Under the pieces are notes generated by a model, which was given only the letters and a program-made list of their open reading frames with translations, was not told the origin of the DNA and ran no database searches. Below are positions 25,442 through 37,004 of a stretch of 64,000 nt of DNA, piece by piece. Source of the stretch: Kalaharituber pfeilii (taxonomy: Eukaryota; Ascomycota; Pezizomycetes; Pezizales; Pezizaceae). Positions within the stretch are counted from its first letter, which is position 1, and every line of letters begins with the position of its first letter. The stretch spans positions 62,001-126,000 of the forward strand of contig WHUZ01000003.1 of the NCBI GenBank assembly GCA_015179045.1, in the 5' to 3' direction. A program made the translations under genes and the position numbers.

Positions 25442-27913
25442 ATGGAGCCGCCAAATTTCTATGTGGCCCGCCATGTCTCGCAACGCCGCGACCTTGAGCT
25501 TGTAACGCAAGCCACAATGGACGAGGCCGTAAAGTCCAATGTACCGCCCCATGACATTTGCCATGAATCGTTATACTAAGGCTCGGGCTTACAGTATGAT
25601 ATGATCACAAGCTTCATAACAAATATGGCCTTTCGGGCACGGGTCGAGAGGATCCTCGCTGAGGCCAGTGCTGAAGACAAGAGTATAGTCACAATTAGGT
25701 CCATGGACGATGACGAAGTAAACATCCATCCTGGTGAATTTATGGGAAATGTAGTAGTGTTTACCTCGCCATGGATAGACCTTGACTCAGACGACCCTCT
25801 TGTATCCTACGTTTCCAAGCAGGTACCTTACCCCTAATCGCCGACTGGAACCTACCCAGCTCACCGTTCGTTGTCCTACAGGTTCTTAAGCATGAGGTAG
25901 CATATGCATGCTTTTGTGGGGTCAACCATATTGTGATTGCTGGCCCAAAGCGCCGGGCAAATATCGCGCAGTACGCACAAGCAATAAATTCGGTAGTTGG
26001 AACCAGTTTATATATGCAGCTCCACATAGATTTACCTCTTGCCGAAGAAGAGGGTGTAAATACCGGTAACGGTAATGCTACTCAACCGTATGATGCATTT
26101 TCTGTATGGGATACGTGGAATACTATCCGCACTGTATGCAAATATAATCTCCGGTTGTCATTGAGTTGGTATACACCCGCCTTCAAAGCTCCTGGGCATC
26201 ATTGACAATGTTTCCGTTCGAACAGCGTTACGATTGCCACTCAAGCTCCCTAAGATGGAGGTACAAACACGATGGTTCGCGGAGCCTGTTCGCATGCTCA
26301 TTATACCCGCATCCATCTTCCTCCCAAACGCCAAAGGCTTTCCCGTTCTGTCAAAGCAGCATCAGGCTCTAATTGGTCGTTACATGAGGCTTCGACCAAC
26401 ACCCTTTATACTTCTTGCAGATACCTCCGTTCCAAATCCAGTCTCCCAGTTTGACGGCTCACCATCCAGGAGACGTATAGAACCTGCCACATATCTTGCT
26501 TACATTCAACACCTGCAGAAAACTCAAAAGCCACTCGCTCCTGTTGAAAGATTTGGGGCTGGTTATCAGGATTTCCTGCAAGCCCCATTGCAACCGTTGA
26601 CAGACAACCTGGAAAGTCAAACCTATGAAGTTTTTGAAAGAGACCCAATCAAGTATGAGCACTATGAAAAGGCTACTATACTAGCGTTAGAGGAAAGAGA
26701 TCCTGATAATAAAATGTATTTCGAACTGAAAAACACTGATTTGCAACATATGATGAGCTAACATATTTCCACTAGTGTAGTTGCAGTGGTCGGTGCTGGG
26801 CGCGGTCCTCTTGTCTCTCGAGCACTAAGAGCAGCAGAAGCCACGGGACGGAATATCCAGTTATACGCAGTTGAGAAGAACCCTAATGCTTATGTCACTT
26901 TACTACGACACAATAAAGACACCTGGAGAGGGCGAGTGAAGGTCATTAAATCGGATATGAGGTCATGGAACCCGGATTTCAAAGTCGACATACTCATAAG
27001 CGAATTACTGGGAAGTTTTGGTGATAATGAATTGAGTCCTGAATGCTTAGATGGTGTTCAAAGGGTGCTTAATCGTGAGGACACTTACCCTTTGGTTTAG
27101 ATCTGAAAAACCTAGTTTGGCGTATTAGAATTCAACCTATGTGCTCTTGTTGACAGTGCATAACTAATGTTTTCATGCACAGCTGATGGAGGCGTTACCA
27201 TCCCTACTTCGTACTCGGCTCATTTCACACCGGTAATGGCCCCAAAAATACATGCCGATATTTCTCATCGGTTAAGTGCAGATTCCAACGCCGCGGAGAC
27301 ACCTTATGTCGTTTACTTGCATTCCGTGGAGCTTCTTGCTGAAAACCAATACATCCACAACGCGTGGGAGTTTAGCCATCCCCTACCGATAGAAACTTCC
27401 GGTGGAATTTCCGCATTGCTTGAGGAGGGAATAACCGAAGGAATAAATGAACATAATACAAGGTTCTCAAAAGCAACATTTAAGATACCTAGAAGAGGTA
27501 TAGTGCATGGGCTGGGCGGCTATTTTGAAAGCGTCCTATATGGAGATGTGCAATTGAGTACCCGACCGGACACGATGGAGACGAAGAGCAAGGACATGAT
27601 TAGTTGGTTTCCAATATTCTTCCCACTTAAGGTACAGTGTATTGCTTTTATTCTTCTTTTATTATTTTATACTGTCCGTCGAACCTCTTTGAGTTGCCTA
27701 GCCAAACATAACTGACACTGCAAACATTTACAGACACCCATATATGTTCCCGATTTGTCTGAACTTGATGTCTCCATGTGGAGATTGACAGACGACAAGA
27801 AAGTATGGTATGAGTGGGTAGTGGAAGCGTATACCCTTTTGGACGAAGGTGTACGATTCAGACTGGGTGCCAGCGACTTACATTCTAGCAAGAAGGTTGC
27901 TTGTTTAATGTAA
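25442..27913 (+). CDS. skb1: protein arginine N-methyltransferase PRMT5/Skb1/Hsl7 homologue, seven exons
   Basis: Type II arginine methyltransferase: symmetric dimethylation of arginines in Sm proteins and histones, and in yeasts morphology and cell-cycle control. Exons: 25442-25540, 25595-25822, 25882-26164, 26226-26715, 26776-27074, 27183-27631, 27734-27913. All phases agree and the product is 675 aa (human about 637). The N-terminal half is the TIM-barrel part. The SAM-binding motif VVGAGRGPL and the YAVEKNP acidic strand lie in exon 5, with the double-E loop [18 protein letters not shown]. The [12 protein letters not shown] segment keeps the Phe known to favour symmetric products. The C-terminal beta-barrel ends with [10 protein letters not shown] and KKVWYEW. 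Intron 3 starts GTTGGT, a weak donor, but splicing there rebuilds [13 protein letters not shown] followed by RWFAEPV as expected. The first in-frame ATG was chosen as start. Confidence 0.96.
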
Positions 27914-30900
27914 CTCCCAGTGCGTTACGTTGCCCAACACGTGGGTGGCACAAGGATGTATCCGGGGGTTGCTAAAAGATTTTATTTGTAATGATATGTC
28001 AAGATTACCGAAAAGGATTGAAAACGGCCTTAGGCGATCTTTTTGCCACTATAGTCTTTTGATTATTTTACTTTTCTCTATTCTTCCGTACTCCACCTTT
28101 ACTTTCTTTATTATGCGCAACTGTGGGTCATTTCCGGGGGGATGCGAGTGGACCAGGGTAAACAGCCAAGACTGTGTGTACGCTGGAGTTTGCAGAGTCG
28201 CATACACAGGGAAAAGATTGTTTGGACGGAACTCAAGATTCCGATGGGTGCTTTAACCTGCTTTTCATGGGTAGCTAGGATACAGGTATGAAAGTTTCTG
28301 TACTTCGGAATTCCTGCACAGAGAGATTTTTGGAATATCGTTTGAATTGCTGCATTTAGATTTCTTATACTTAGCAGCTACGTACTACATAGTATGCAAG
28401 TGGAACCATGGCGATGATCTACTGTTCCCTCACCTAACTGAGAAATCTGTTGGAGGACAATGTGACTGTAATCTATTTGGTTGAAAAAGGTAGTTCATTA
28501 TTGGAGTAGAAAAAGTAAGTACCTTGCACTTATGTACCTTGACTATGTATGAAGTACATATATGTATATACATGTAACAGTGGGCATGGATAACTCCTGA
28601 CCTTTGTTCTCCTGATGCGATATTTTACTTTATATGGAGTTTTGCTTGGGCCCTCTTCCTGTTTGGGCGATTACCGAATTGGGTAGTGACACATGTGACC
28701 AACGGGGAGTTGGAAGTTTACATAGAATTACATATGGTTAAGTACTACTTAGACACTTCGTATGCAGCTTAAGCAAAACATGAGATGCACAAATACATGC
28801 ACTTGGAGCGTGAGCGGGGGGACTGGAGCCGAAATGAGACCCGGAAGTACTGCGTAATGCTTTGGGACGGTTGATGTGGTTTCGCGGGGGATCATCAGGG
28901 TTAGCTATTCGCAGTAGCCGACTGGTCCGGTGACTGATCGCGATACGACATCTGGCGGTAGCGGAGGGGGGAAGGGAAGAATTGAATGATAGGTGAACGG
29001 GGAAGGGAAGGGAAGGGAAGGGAAGAGTATAGATGCGAGGGAAGCTGGAAGGGGGATGGGAATGCATATGATCCTCGAAGGATAAGCATGTTTATTCAGA
29101 GTAAGGGTACGGGCGATGACGAAACGTGGGTTCGGAATAGTGATTCCTGGGGAGTGAAACGGGGGAGTTGAACAAGTTAAGGATGATGGGTGGATAGAAG
29201 GGGAGCAGAATAGAAAGGGGCAATTTGGCAATGTTTTGGCTTTGTTTTGATTTTGGATATTGCAAGAAGTGGGAGTGACACGCCTGCGGTGAATGGGGGC
29301 GAAGAGGGCAGTTGAAGTAAGCTTAATTAGCAACGGTCATGATTCTGTCTTATTTTGCTTGCTAAACTTACTCACATTGAGAATCTTGAGTCGGAGAGTG
29401 GGAAAATAGATGTGAGACATGTGTGTACGTATGGAAGCAACGTAACGTCTCCAGTTACACAGTCCTGGAACTAATAAGCGCCTGGCGGCTGAAAAAGATA
29501 AAACAAACCCCGGGTTATATATACAGTTACACCTTGCTATACCGGACGACCAAAATTCAACACCTCTGTCCGGTTTAACCTAGCGTCCGGTATAACAAAT
29601 TTTGCAGGGGTGCCTGCCAGGGGGTAAAGAACTTAGTAAGCCAATTGAGAGATACAATATGCCTGGAGACTGGTATTCCAGCGGGGTATTCTCTTCTCAA
29701 TCTCCCAAGATATTACAGAACTTTGAACATTTAATTCAAGATATTGAGAATACTTCAATAATACCACTATAACACACTGAAGGTACAAAATAAGTTTCAT
29801 AGTCATCCAGTTCAGCTAGTTAGTTTGTATGTAATTTGAATTTATAAGCCTATAGTTTTGTTGTCCGGCCCGGTTTAACTAATTTTTTTGTATGTAAATT
29901 GCAAAAACCGTCAAGGGTCGTCCGGTATAGCAAGGTATAACTGTATTGGCTCATCTCAATCCGCTGCGACCTCCCTCCATGCCAGCGAGAGATTTCTAGG
30001 GTTCCAGAAACGGATACATTCTCCGCTTCCCAGATAAGCGGGAGGAGGGGAAGGGTATGCATGTAAGTAGATAAAAATACGTAAGAATATACCTAAACAC
30101 ATACTGTAGAGGAAAAAGGGCATCCAATTTGACGGTTAGGCAGTAATTACCTTATAGTAGCTCAGTGCAAAGCATTTGTGTTTTTTCATCAGCCTGAGGC
30201 TCATTCGCAATGGATAACAAGTGCTTGTATCTAACACAAAGTTGTGCGGCAGATTTAAAACCGTAGTACATCATCTGTATAAATGAAAACGTCGACGAGT
30301 TGTCAGTCAAGATTTGCACTAACAATTCTTAGCAGCTATTATTAGTTCCAATCCTAGGCAAGTAGTATCCTAACCCTTGCAAGTCTACTACTTGAGCATT
30401 ACGGAATAGGATTAAAGACCTTGGCTGACAATGACACCATGGTCAGAAAATTGAGAGGTGTTGTAAGGTAGATAGATAGATACATCTAATGATACAGCAA
30501 TCTACATGCAGCAAACGTAGAATCGGACCCCCACTGTAACCTATATACATACTTGATGCACGGTACTAGCGCTCGAGACTGCGTAGGTAGAATTACACCT
30601 ATGTACTTACTTGAATGACAAGTTAGGTTGTGCGGTTTCGGATCGTTACGGACGAAGAGTTCCGTTGCTAGTATGTAAGTACGCGGTCGGAAGACCGTCA
30701 ACTCACCTTGTTGGCTGCTTATTCCCCGTCCCCACTGGATCACTATCGTCGTTTACCCTGAAACTAAACTCGGTGCGACGTCATAATGTGAGCCGTGCTC
30801 GGAGCGCACAAAGGGAAGACGGCGAGCGGGCACAGAAGGTAAGGGATGCGAAATAAGCAACATAAGAAGCGGTGAGCGCTAGCAAGGATGAAAGGGAATG

Positions 30901-32429
30901 GGAAGTTCCCTGCTGCTAGGAATAGGGGGAGGTGGTCCAAACTTAAGGTGATTGGTTTGTTTGTAGAATGCGGCGATTGTGGATGGAAGGTGGGGACCAA
31001 ACGTAAACGTAGCGGTTTGACAACCCCCAAGTCTGTTAAATTCTTGCAGCTGAGGGTAACTGACGTCTGAAATGCGGTTCATGATCGTGACCGCATTCCG
31101 GATATTCCGTATCTTTAGATTCAAATGCTGGGAGTGAACATAGTCGTCTGGTAAGACTACCTTCATATAGTTGGGGAAGGAGATCTGCCCTTAGGCTTTG
31201 CTGGATGGGCTCGGTAGCAATGAGGACTAAGTAGCATTCAGCGATGATGATACAATCTAGGTGAATTGTCCTTCCACAAGGTCAATGCATAAATGAGCAT
31301 TGGTATACGTCAACAAAGTATAAAGTCTGAATATAAGGGAAGTTGAACTGCCATTGTGTTGAAAAGTATTGAGTTTCTTCTAACTTTTCTAACTAATTTA
31401 TTGATTAAAAAAGGAAAAGATGAAACTAAGAAAGCAAAGACGCTAATATATGACGAGAATACAGACCATCCTCGACTCGACGGTGTCGACGGTAGATGGA
31501 ACGAGAAAGAGATTAAGGACTCTGTTTGTGTTTGTGTGTGTGTGTGCCATTATATATGTAATGGAATTCCAAAGCAGTGAAGCGAGCGAGTCTCGCAGTA
31601 CATTCTTACACAAAGGGTGACAAGTACGTACTGGACGCCTAAACAAGGAGAGTTCTGTTTACATTCAGACTGTGTCCTACAGTATGTTAGAGCAGGTCGA
31701 TTACGGCTGCAGAGAATGTGCGGTTGTGGACACCAGGTTACGGGTACTCAAGCGTTGGCGTCGGGTAAAATATTAGCTGTTACCCTCAACGCAGTTTTGG
31801 ATGACGAAATTTGCGAGGATATTACCCTCCCCTCGTCATTGGGTTTTTGCTTGTCCTCGCTAGTCATAATAGCCCGGTTGGCAAGACCCCCGAAATGGGC
31901 CGTCATAGCATTTTTTTGGCATGTCCGTAACTCCTAACGATAGCACCGTGACAACTTCAGAATGTACCTTGAACTGGATAATGGCATTAATGCTAAAGCT
32001 GTGTAGGTCGTACTCTTGTGAGTACATTTACATCTCTACTAGACGTCTTCCAAATCCATCCCAATTATTTATGGGTCAAGTGCCTCACAGAACTCAGAGA
32101 ACATCCTGGGTATGTTAGCGAACGAGGTCTGATAGTGCAACGTATTCCAATTATTCCGTTAACGCCATCCAATTCTCTTAGCTAGATGTCCTTTCTTATC
32201 GCTCCTTTTCCCTCTACGGAATCATCTAGCCCCATAACCAGTAGTTCCTCTGAAGCGTGCCTCGAATAGGAGATGAGAAGTCCTGGTGAATTTCTCTATT
32301 TTTGACACCTCTGCCATATTAATCTGCTATCAAGACGCAGCTGGCAAGTAACTACCGTTCACTAGCCTCGATTTCAAGCCCAAAATATCAAGACCGTCAT
32401 CAGCCAACCTTCCGTCGTCTGGCAATCGT
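27914..32429. other. intergenic region, 4.5 kb, one MITE and simple repeats
   Basis: No gene is supported. It contains (GGGAA)n at about 29000-29025, the inverted-repeat element at 29522-29945 and a short (TG)n tract near 31525-31547. Frames such as 27930-28256, 28738-29333 (minus) and 31617-31937 are short, low-complexity or motif-free. Confidence 0.5.
29522..29945. mobile_element. MITE-like element, pogo/Tc1-type ends, TA duplication
   Basis: The left end reads TA then CAGTTACACCTTGCTATACC at 29524. The right end, reverse complemented, reads CAGTTATACCTTGCTATACC followed by the same GGACGACC, so the terminal inverted repeats match over about 28 bp with one mismatch. Both ends are bordered by TA (29522-29523 and 29944-29945), the target-site duplication of Tc1/mariner/pogo elements. 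The body of 420 bp is non-coding. Subterminal copies of TCCGGTTTAAC/TCCGGTATAAC near 29567, 29583 and 29861 also face each other. The family assignment rests on the TA duplication and the CAGT...GCTATA-like end and is inference. A related, more diverged copy lies at 59012-59419. Confidence 0.8.
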
Positions 32430-33692
32430 TCAAACGCCCCTACTCCCCGAGCTCGTCCCTATCCCACTCCCCCATCCCTGTTCGCCTCGCCTCTCCCTTT
32501 CCACCCTTGCGTCAAAATCACGCTGCGCCTCACTTTTCGCAAGTTGTCTCTCTTCGTCTGTCTCCGAGAATGCGAAGGAGTCTGATTTCGGCATGCGCGC
32601 AGCCTCATCCAGACGGGATGCCCCAGGCCGGAAACCACTCTGGGAGGGAGCTTGGCCTCGCTGGTGTTCAGCTTGACGCTGGCGACGAAGGCGTTCCCAT
32701 GCTGATTCGTTTGCGGGGGTGGGAGTGCCTGTGGTAGTGGTATTTGGCTCGGGGATGATGGAGGAGAACAGATCGTCGGAGTCAGAGGAAGTGGTGGATT
32801 GTGGGGTCTTTGCCGGGGATCTGGACAAAACTTTGGGAGGAGATTCAGGGACTGTAGATGGAGTTGTGGGGATGGAGGTGCTGAGACTGTCAATGCTGGA
32901 AGTGTCCTGAGATATGGAATCCGACGCAAAGGGGTCCATAGACTGGGACTGACTTGATGGGTGCGGGCGGTTCCCGTGTCTCGACCTGATTTCGTCTGCT
33001 GTGGGGAATATAGACTCCTTTGGGCCCCCCATTCTCCGCTGATGCACTTTCCTCCGAACCTCATTTTCGCTCCATTGCCGGAACTCCGCAAGGTCCACCC
33101 GCAGCTGATGTACGTTCGGGTCTCGCCTCATAGATTCATTCATCCTGTTAATTCCAACCATGGCACCAATGATTGACCCTTGTAGACGGCCAAAGAACCC
33201 GTACACACCGAACCGGGAAAGTGCGATGAACCAGTCTCCGACAGTTGGGCCCAGAAACCTACGAGCGTAGGGGGTAATCAAGCCGGGACGACCAGCATTT
33301 TGCCTGACAGCGGCAAGGGCGAGGAAGGAAAAAAGTCCGATGGCCTCGGACTTGTAAAGTGTCGCGCATAGGTTACTTTGATAGTACGTTTCTGCTTCAA
33401 CCTCGGTCTGGGTGAGCCGGCGATCGACAAAGAACTGCGTTCGATTGACGTAGTTCACCACAGTTCGGTCCCGGCTGTCGTCTGACCAGCCTAGTAACTT
33501 CGCATAGACCGGTACAGGGCGGAATGGGTTCGGGTAAAGTGTGCTATTAGCAGCTAAGCTGCGAACTGTCTCAACGGTCCATAGAGGCAATCGATTGCCA
33601 TTTCCGGTGTCCTGGGGCTGGTCGTCCGGCTGGTATTGGAACGAGTCCGAGACAGCATCGGGCGACGTCTGGTCGACTTCCTCGAGGACCAT
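32430..33692 (-). CDS. conserved-looking fungal protein of unknown function, possibly OCIA-like
   Basis: Single-exon frame of 420 aa starting at the ATG at 33692 (MVLEEVD...); the same frame is open upstream but has no other ATG. Residues from about 100 to 185 contain two moderately hydrophobic segments (IGLFSFLALAAV and, after FIALSRFGVYGFFGRLQ, GSIIGAMVGI), which could be membrane-associated helices. The C-terminal half is Ser/Thr/Pro-rich and disordered, and ends with a charged block: a WERLRRQRQ motif, then DSFAFSETDEERQLAKSEAQ and FDARVERERRGEQG. The tryptophan-plus-charged block recalls the tails of fungal proteins annotated as OCIA-domain, but that is memory-based and weak. The uniform frame and compositional structure support a real gene. 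I cannot assign a function. Confidence 0.75.
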   Translation of the reverse strand: MVLEEVDQTSPDAVSDSFQYQPDDQPQDTGNGNRLPLWTVETVRSLAANSTLYPNPFRPVPVYAKLLGWSDDSRDRTVVNYVNRTQFFVDRRLTQTEVEAETYYQSNLCATLYKSEAIGLFSFLALAAVRQNAGRPGLITPYARRFLGPTVGDWFIALSRFGVYGFFGRLQGSIIGAMVGINRMNESMRRDPNVHQLRVDLAEFRQWSENEVRRKVHQRRMGGPKESIFPTADEIRSRHGNRPHPSSQSQSMDPFASDSISQDTSSIDSLSTSIPTTPSTVPESPPKVLSRSPAKTPQSTTSSDSDDLFSSIIPEPNTTTTGTPTPANESAWERLRRQRQAEHQRGQAPSQSGFRPGASRLDEAARMPKSDSFAFSETDEERQLAKSEAQRDFDARVERERRGEQGWGSGIGTSSGSRGV

Positions 33693-34621
33693 GGCGAGAG
33701 GCAATGGAGGGAGAATCGGATGCTAGGGGGCAGGCGGGGGAGGGGGCTGTAAAGGAGTCGGGTGGAATGGCAAAGCGTGCTGGGGGGGGGGAGGATGTGG
33801 AGGGGCTTGCAGGAACCGTATGATACCTAGCGTTGCTCCAAGGAAGCGGACGTACGGTTACCTCATCGAGCAGGCCTATGAGGTCAGCTTACAAAGCGGC
33901 GGTCATGTGATGCGGGGCTATGCTGCTGGGGGCACGCGGATGCGGAGAGGGGTAGCTGGGCGGGGTTGGGGAGGCCTGAGTTGAGGAGGGCCAGCGCCCG
34001 ATTTTCGCTCTCTCTTGCCCCACCTCCATCCGCCGTCTTGGCGGGCCGCATTGAGCTGCATACTGCATCGCGGCTGCTAACGCCCATGGCGAGTGACCCC
34101 GAGCACTATCAAATGCCTCGTGAAAACAGGCGGAGTCCAACCATATTCCTGAAACTCTGCTTAGTCAGCGTCTGGCTACGAGACTAGTTGTGTGCATGCA
34201 GCGTTGCATGTTACTGTTGCTTGAGACCGTGCTGCATCAGAGTTTGCGCGAGGTTCTATCCGGTTCTCTTGCGTTCTTTGCCGCTTCCGCTCAGAATGTT
34301 CGCGAAGCCCTGCTGCCCGCGAGGCTTGTGGCCCAGCGCATCGCCAGCTCTTAGCGGCCCTCTCTCATTCTTGTAGAGAGGCTCAAAGGCATCCCTCATC
34401 CCTTCTTATCCCTCCAGCTCGCCCCTCTCCTACACCCACACCCACACCCACTCCCCATAGCGCCCCACCAGAAGAAGTGCACCACTGCCCCGCACTCGCC
34501 TGACGCCTGAAAACTTGTGTTGGAAAGAATTGTACATCTACAACCCCCGTACCACACTGAAATATCGCTACTGGTACCAGCTCTCTTTTACCACTCGTCA
34601 AACACTATCACAAGGAACACA
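33693..34621. other. divergent intergenic region
   Basis: About 930 bp between the start of the minus-strand uncharacterised gene and the p23 start, so probably two promoters. It holds a short G run near 33781-33791 and a CACCCA-type repeat near 34432-34455. No gene is seen. Confidence 0.5.
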
Positions 34622-35513
34622 ATGGCTGCCCTCACTCCAGAAGGTATGTGGATGAAAGTGGCTTCCACCCTTTGGCACCCGCGGTGTATAGTGGCCTACT
34701 ATTAATCACATCATTCGTACAATGCTACACTTCTAATGAGAGTCCTTTTTGTTAAACCCTCTTTCCCGCATTTTCCAACACAAGAATTAGTTGCTAATCA
34801 TGCCTCTCATACAGTCACCTGGGCTCAACGCTCCAGCAAGGACACTCCAGAGAAGAACATCCTGTTCCTGACAATCAACGCATCAGAGCTTTCGCCTGAT
34901 ACTCTAAAGGCTGATCTCAAATCAACGTCACTTTCATTCAGTGGAACAACCAAAAAGGGTGTGAACTATGCTGTTGATCTGGAATTCTATGAGGAGATCA
35001 ATGTCGAGGAATCGACGAGACACTTCTCTCCAAGAGCTCTTGAATTTATCCTGAGAAAGAAAGAGGCAAAGGCGGAATATTGGCCCAGGCTACTCAAGGA
35101 CACTAAGAAGATGCATTTCCTAAAGACCGACTTCGACAAGGTATGATTGACATCACTTTTTAACAGTGCTCTAAAATCAAGGCGGCTAGTATTAACAAAC
35201 TCTACAGTGGGTAGACCAGGAAGAGCAAGAGGATACTACAGACAATATGGGATTATATGAAGAAGGTCTAGACTTCTCGAGTCTCGCAGCATCACAAGGA
35301 CTCAGTGACGTGGACGGTATTCCAAAGGGCGCCGGTGCTGACTCCGATGATGAAGATGACGATATGCCAAAGCTCGAAGGGGATGACGATATGCCAGAGC
35401 TCGAAGGGGATCCGCCAGCCGATACAGCTACCAAAGATGAGCCAAAAGAGGAAGCGAAAGAGGAGACCAAGGGGGAGGCCACGGAGGAGGCTAAGGAGGA
35501 GGAAACTAAATAA
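34622..35513 (+). CDS. wos2: Hsp90 co-chaperone p23 (Sba1/Wos2 family), three exons
   Basis: Cytosolic and nuclear co-chaperone that binds the ATP-bound Hsp90 dimer and slows ATP hydrolysis. Exons: 34622-34643, 34815-35140, 35208-35513, giving 217 aa, the usual size for fungal p23. The first exon encodes only MAALTPE plus one base. Splicing recreates VTWAQRSSKDTPEKNILFLT, the start of the CS domain. The signature WPRLLKD and HFLKTDFDKW follow, the latter completed exactly at the second splice. The C-terminal third is acidic, with two near-identical DDDMP.LEGD units and a Glu/Lys-rich tail, as expected for the disordered p23 tail that contributes to chaperone activity. Intron 1 has a GCTAATC-like branch site and a CATACAG acceptor. 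Confidence 0.96.
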
Positions 35514-37004
35514 ACCAATACAACCCGCTTAGCACGGGATATACGAGGAAAATTGAGGACAATTGATGGAAGACGGTAGATATGGAAATAGGTTGGAAAT
35601 AGTGAAATGTGAATGTTGGCTAGGTCAATGCTGTGCAGTTAATTATATTGATTTTCCTTATTGCTTCATTTCACCATGTCCTAGTCGTTTCGCTATTTCT
35701 TCCTTTTTTTCTATCTTTCCTCTTTATTTCTCATTGTATTTTTTCTCGTCCTGGCTTTCTACTATGGTAATATATGGAAAAAAATCACTAAAAGTACTGC
35801 TGGTCCCTGTTTCCAAAAGTTTCATGCTTAGTCATTTTGACAGAGAGCAGAGAAGGCACTCGGGACCGGGCATACTCCTGGTACGAGAACAGGCAAACTC
35901 GAAGGAAGAGGAGAAAGACGGGTAACAAACTTAGTGGTTTTCATACATGTTTCTTCAAGCACCTACATGCAGACCGTTTGTAGCGCATTTCTTTGTGCTA
36001 GGGTTTGTAGGCCTTTATATTAGCTGAGGGTAATGCGACACTAATATTGCAGTACCAAGTTGCATGAGTGTTTTCATGGACATGAGTCTAGAATTGTCTA
36101 AGTAAAGATATATACGGGTCCTAGATGCGGTCCTTCGTGGTCTGGAGAGGTATGCTGTAAAAGAGTTACTCACATTTAAGCTAGGCTACAGTGGAATTTA
36201 AGCAAATAATACGCTCCTATAGAAGTTGGGAAAAAATATAAGGATATGTTCAAGATAGCACGAGATTAACTCAAATTATCTTAATAAATAAACAGTGGTC
36301 GATGCCTTTTTGCCAATACCTTGCAGACAGTGGGCTGATAATATATCCGGGACTGGAGAATCAAGACGGTATGTGAGGTGGGGGTGCTTGAGGAGCTTCT
36401 CGTTTGTGAAATATATCAAGATCTTAATATCTATATATATACCAATTTAAGGCCGACAGTTCACTCGAAGCTACATTGCAGTTTTGTAATGGGGATATAT
36501 ACTTACGTACGTAGGGTTCCAGCTACCTGAGTTTCGATGCTTGCTTGCTTGGCTTGGGATTTGGGGTTTTAATACGAGATAAGGCATGAATCTTGGGCAA
36601 GGCACAGGAATTACGTCTCCAAACGTAGTCAAGTTGTGTATAAATTGCCCAATTAGATCCCTCAGGTTCATCTACTCGTAAGATATATATGTACGTAGCC
36701 CTCGGCCCCCAATATATACGGTATACGCCACAAAAGCAAATCAGAAAACAAGGCGATAAATAAAGGATGGAAATATTGGTCCAATACATCGTTTCGTTTT
36801 GTTTTTCCCCTGCCTCCCTTCATTCCCTTGTGTGCCCTTTGAATAAGAGAGGTAGATAAAAAATAAATCTTAAAACCAACACAGTCCAACAAAGCATGAA
36901 GCAGAATAGACAAAAAAAAGAACGAAATACGGAGAGACCCTTCCCGACCCCAATTTTCCCTCATACAAAACAAAAACATGGCAAAATCGTATGATATGCA
37001 GCGC
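35514..37004. other. convergent intergenic region, 1.5 kb
   Basis: It lies between the 3' ends of the p23 and Tma46 genes, is AT-rich, and I see no gene. The frame at 35563-35925 overlaps T-rich sequence that probably serves as p23 3' UTR. Confidence 0.5.

Noticed and set aside
31520..31550. (TG)n near 31525 and (GGGAA)n near 29000 as possible CRISPR or telomere repeats
   Set aside because: Simple microsatellites without spacers; no TTAGGG array and no repeat-spacer structure in the window.
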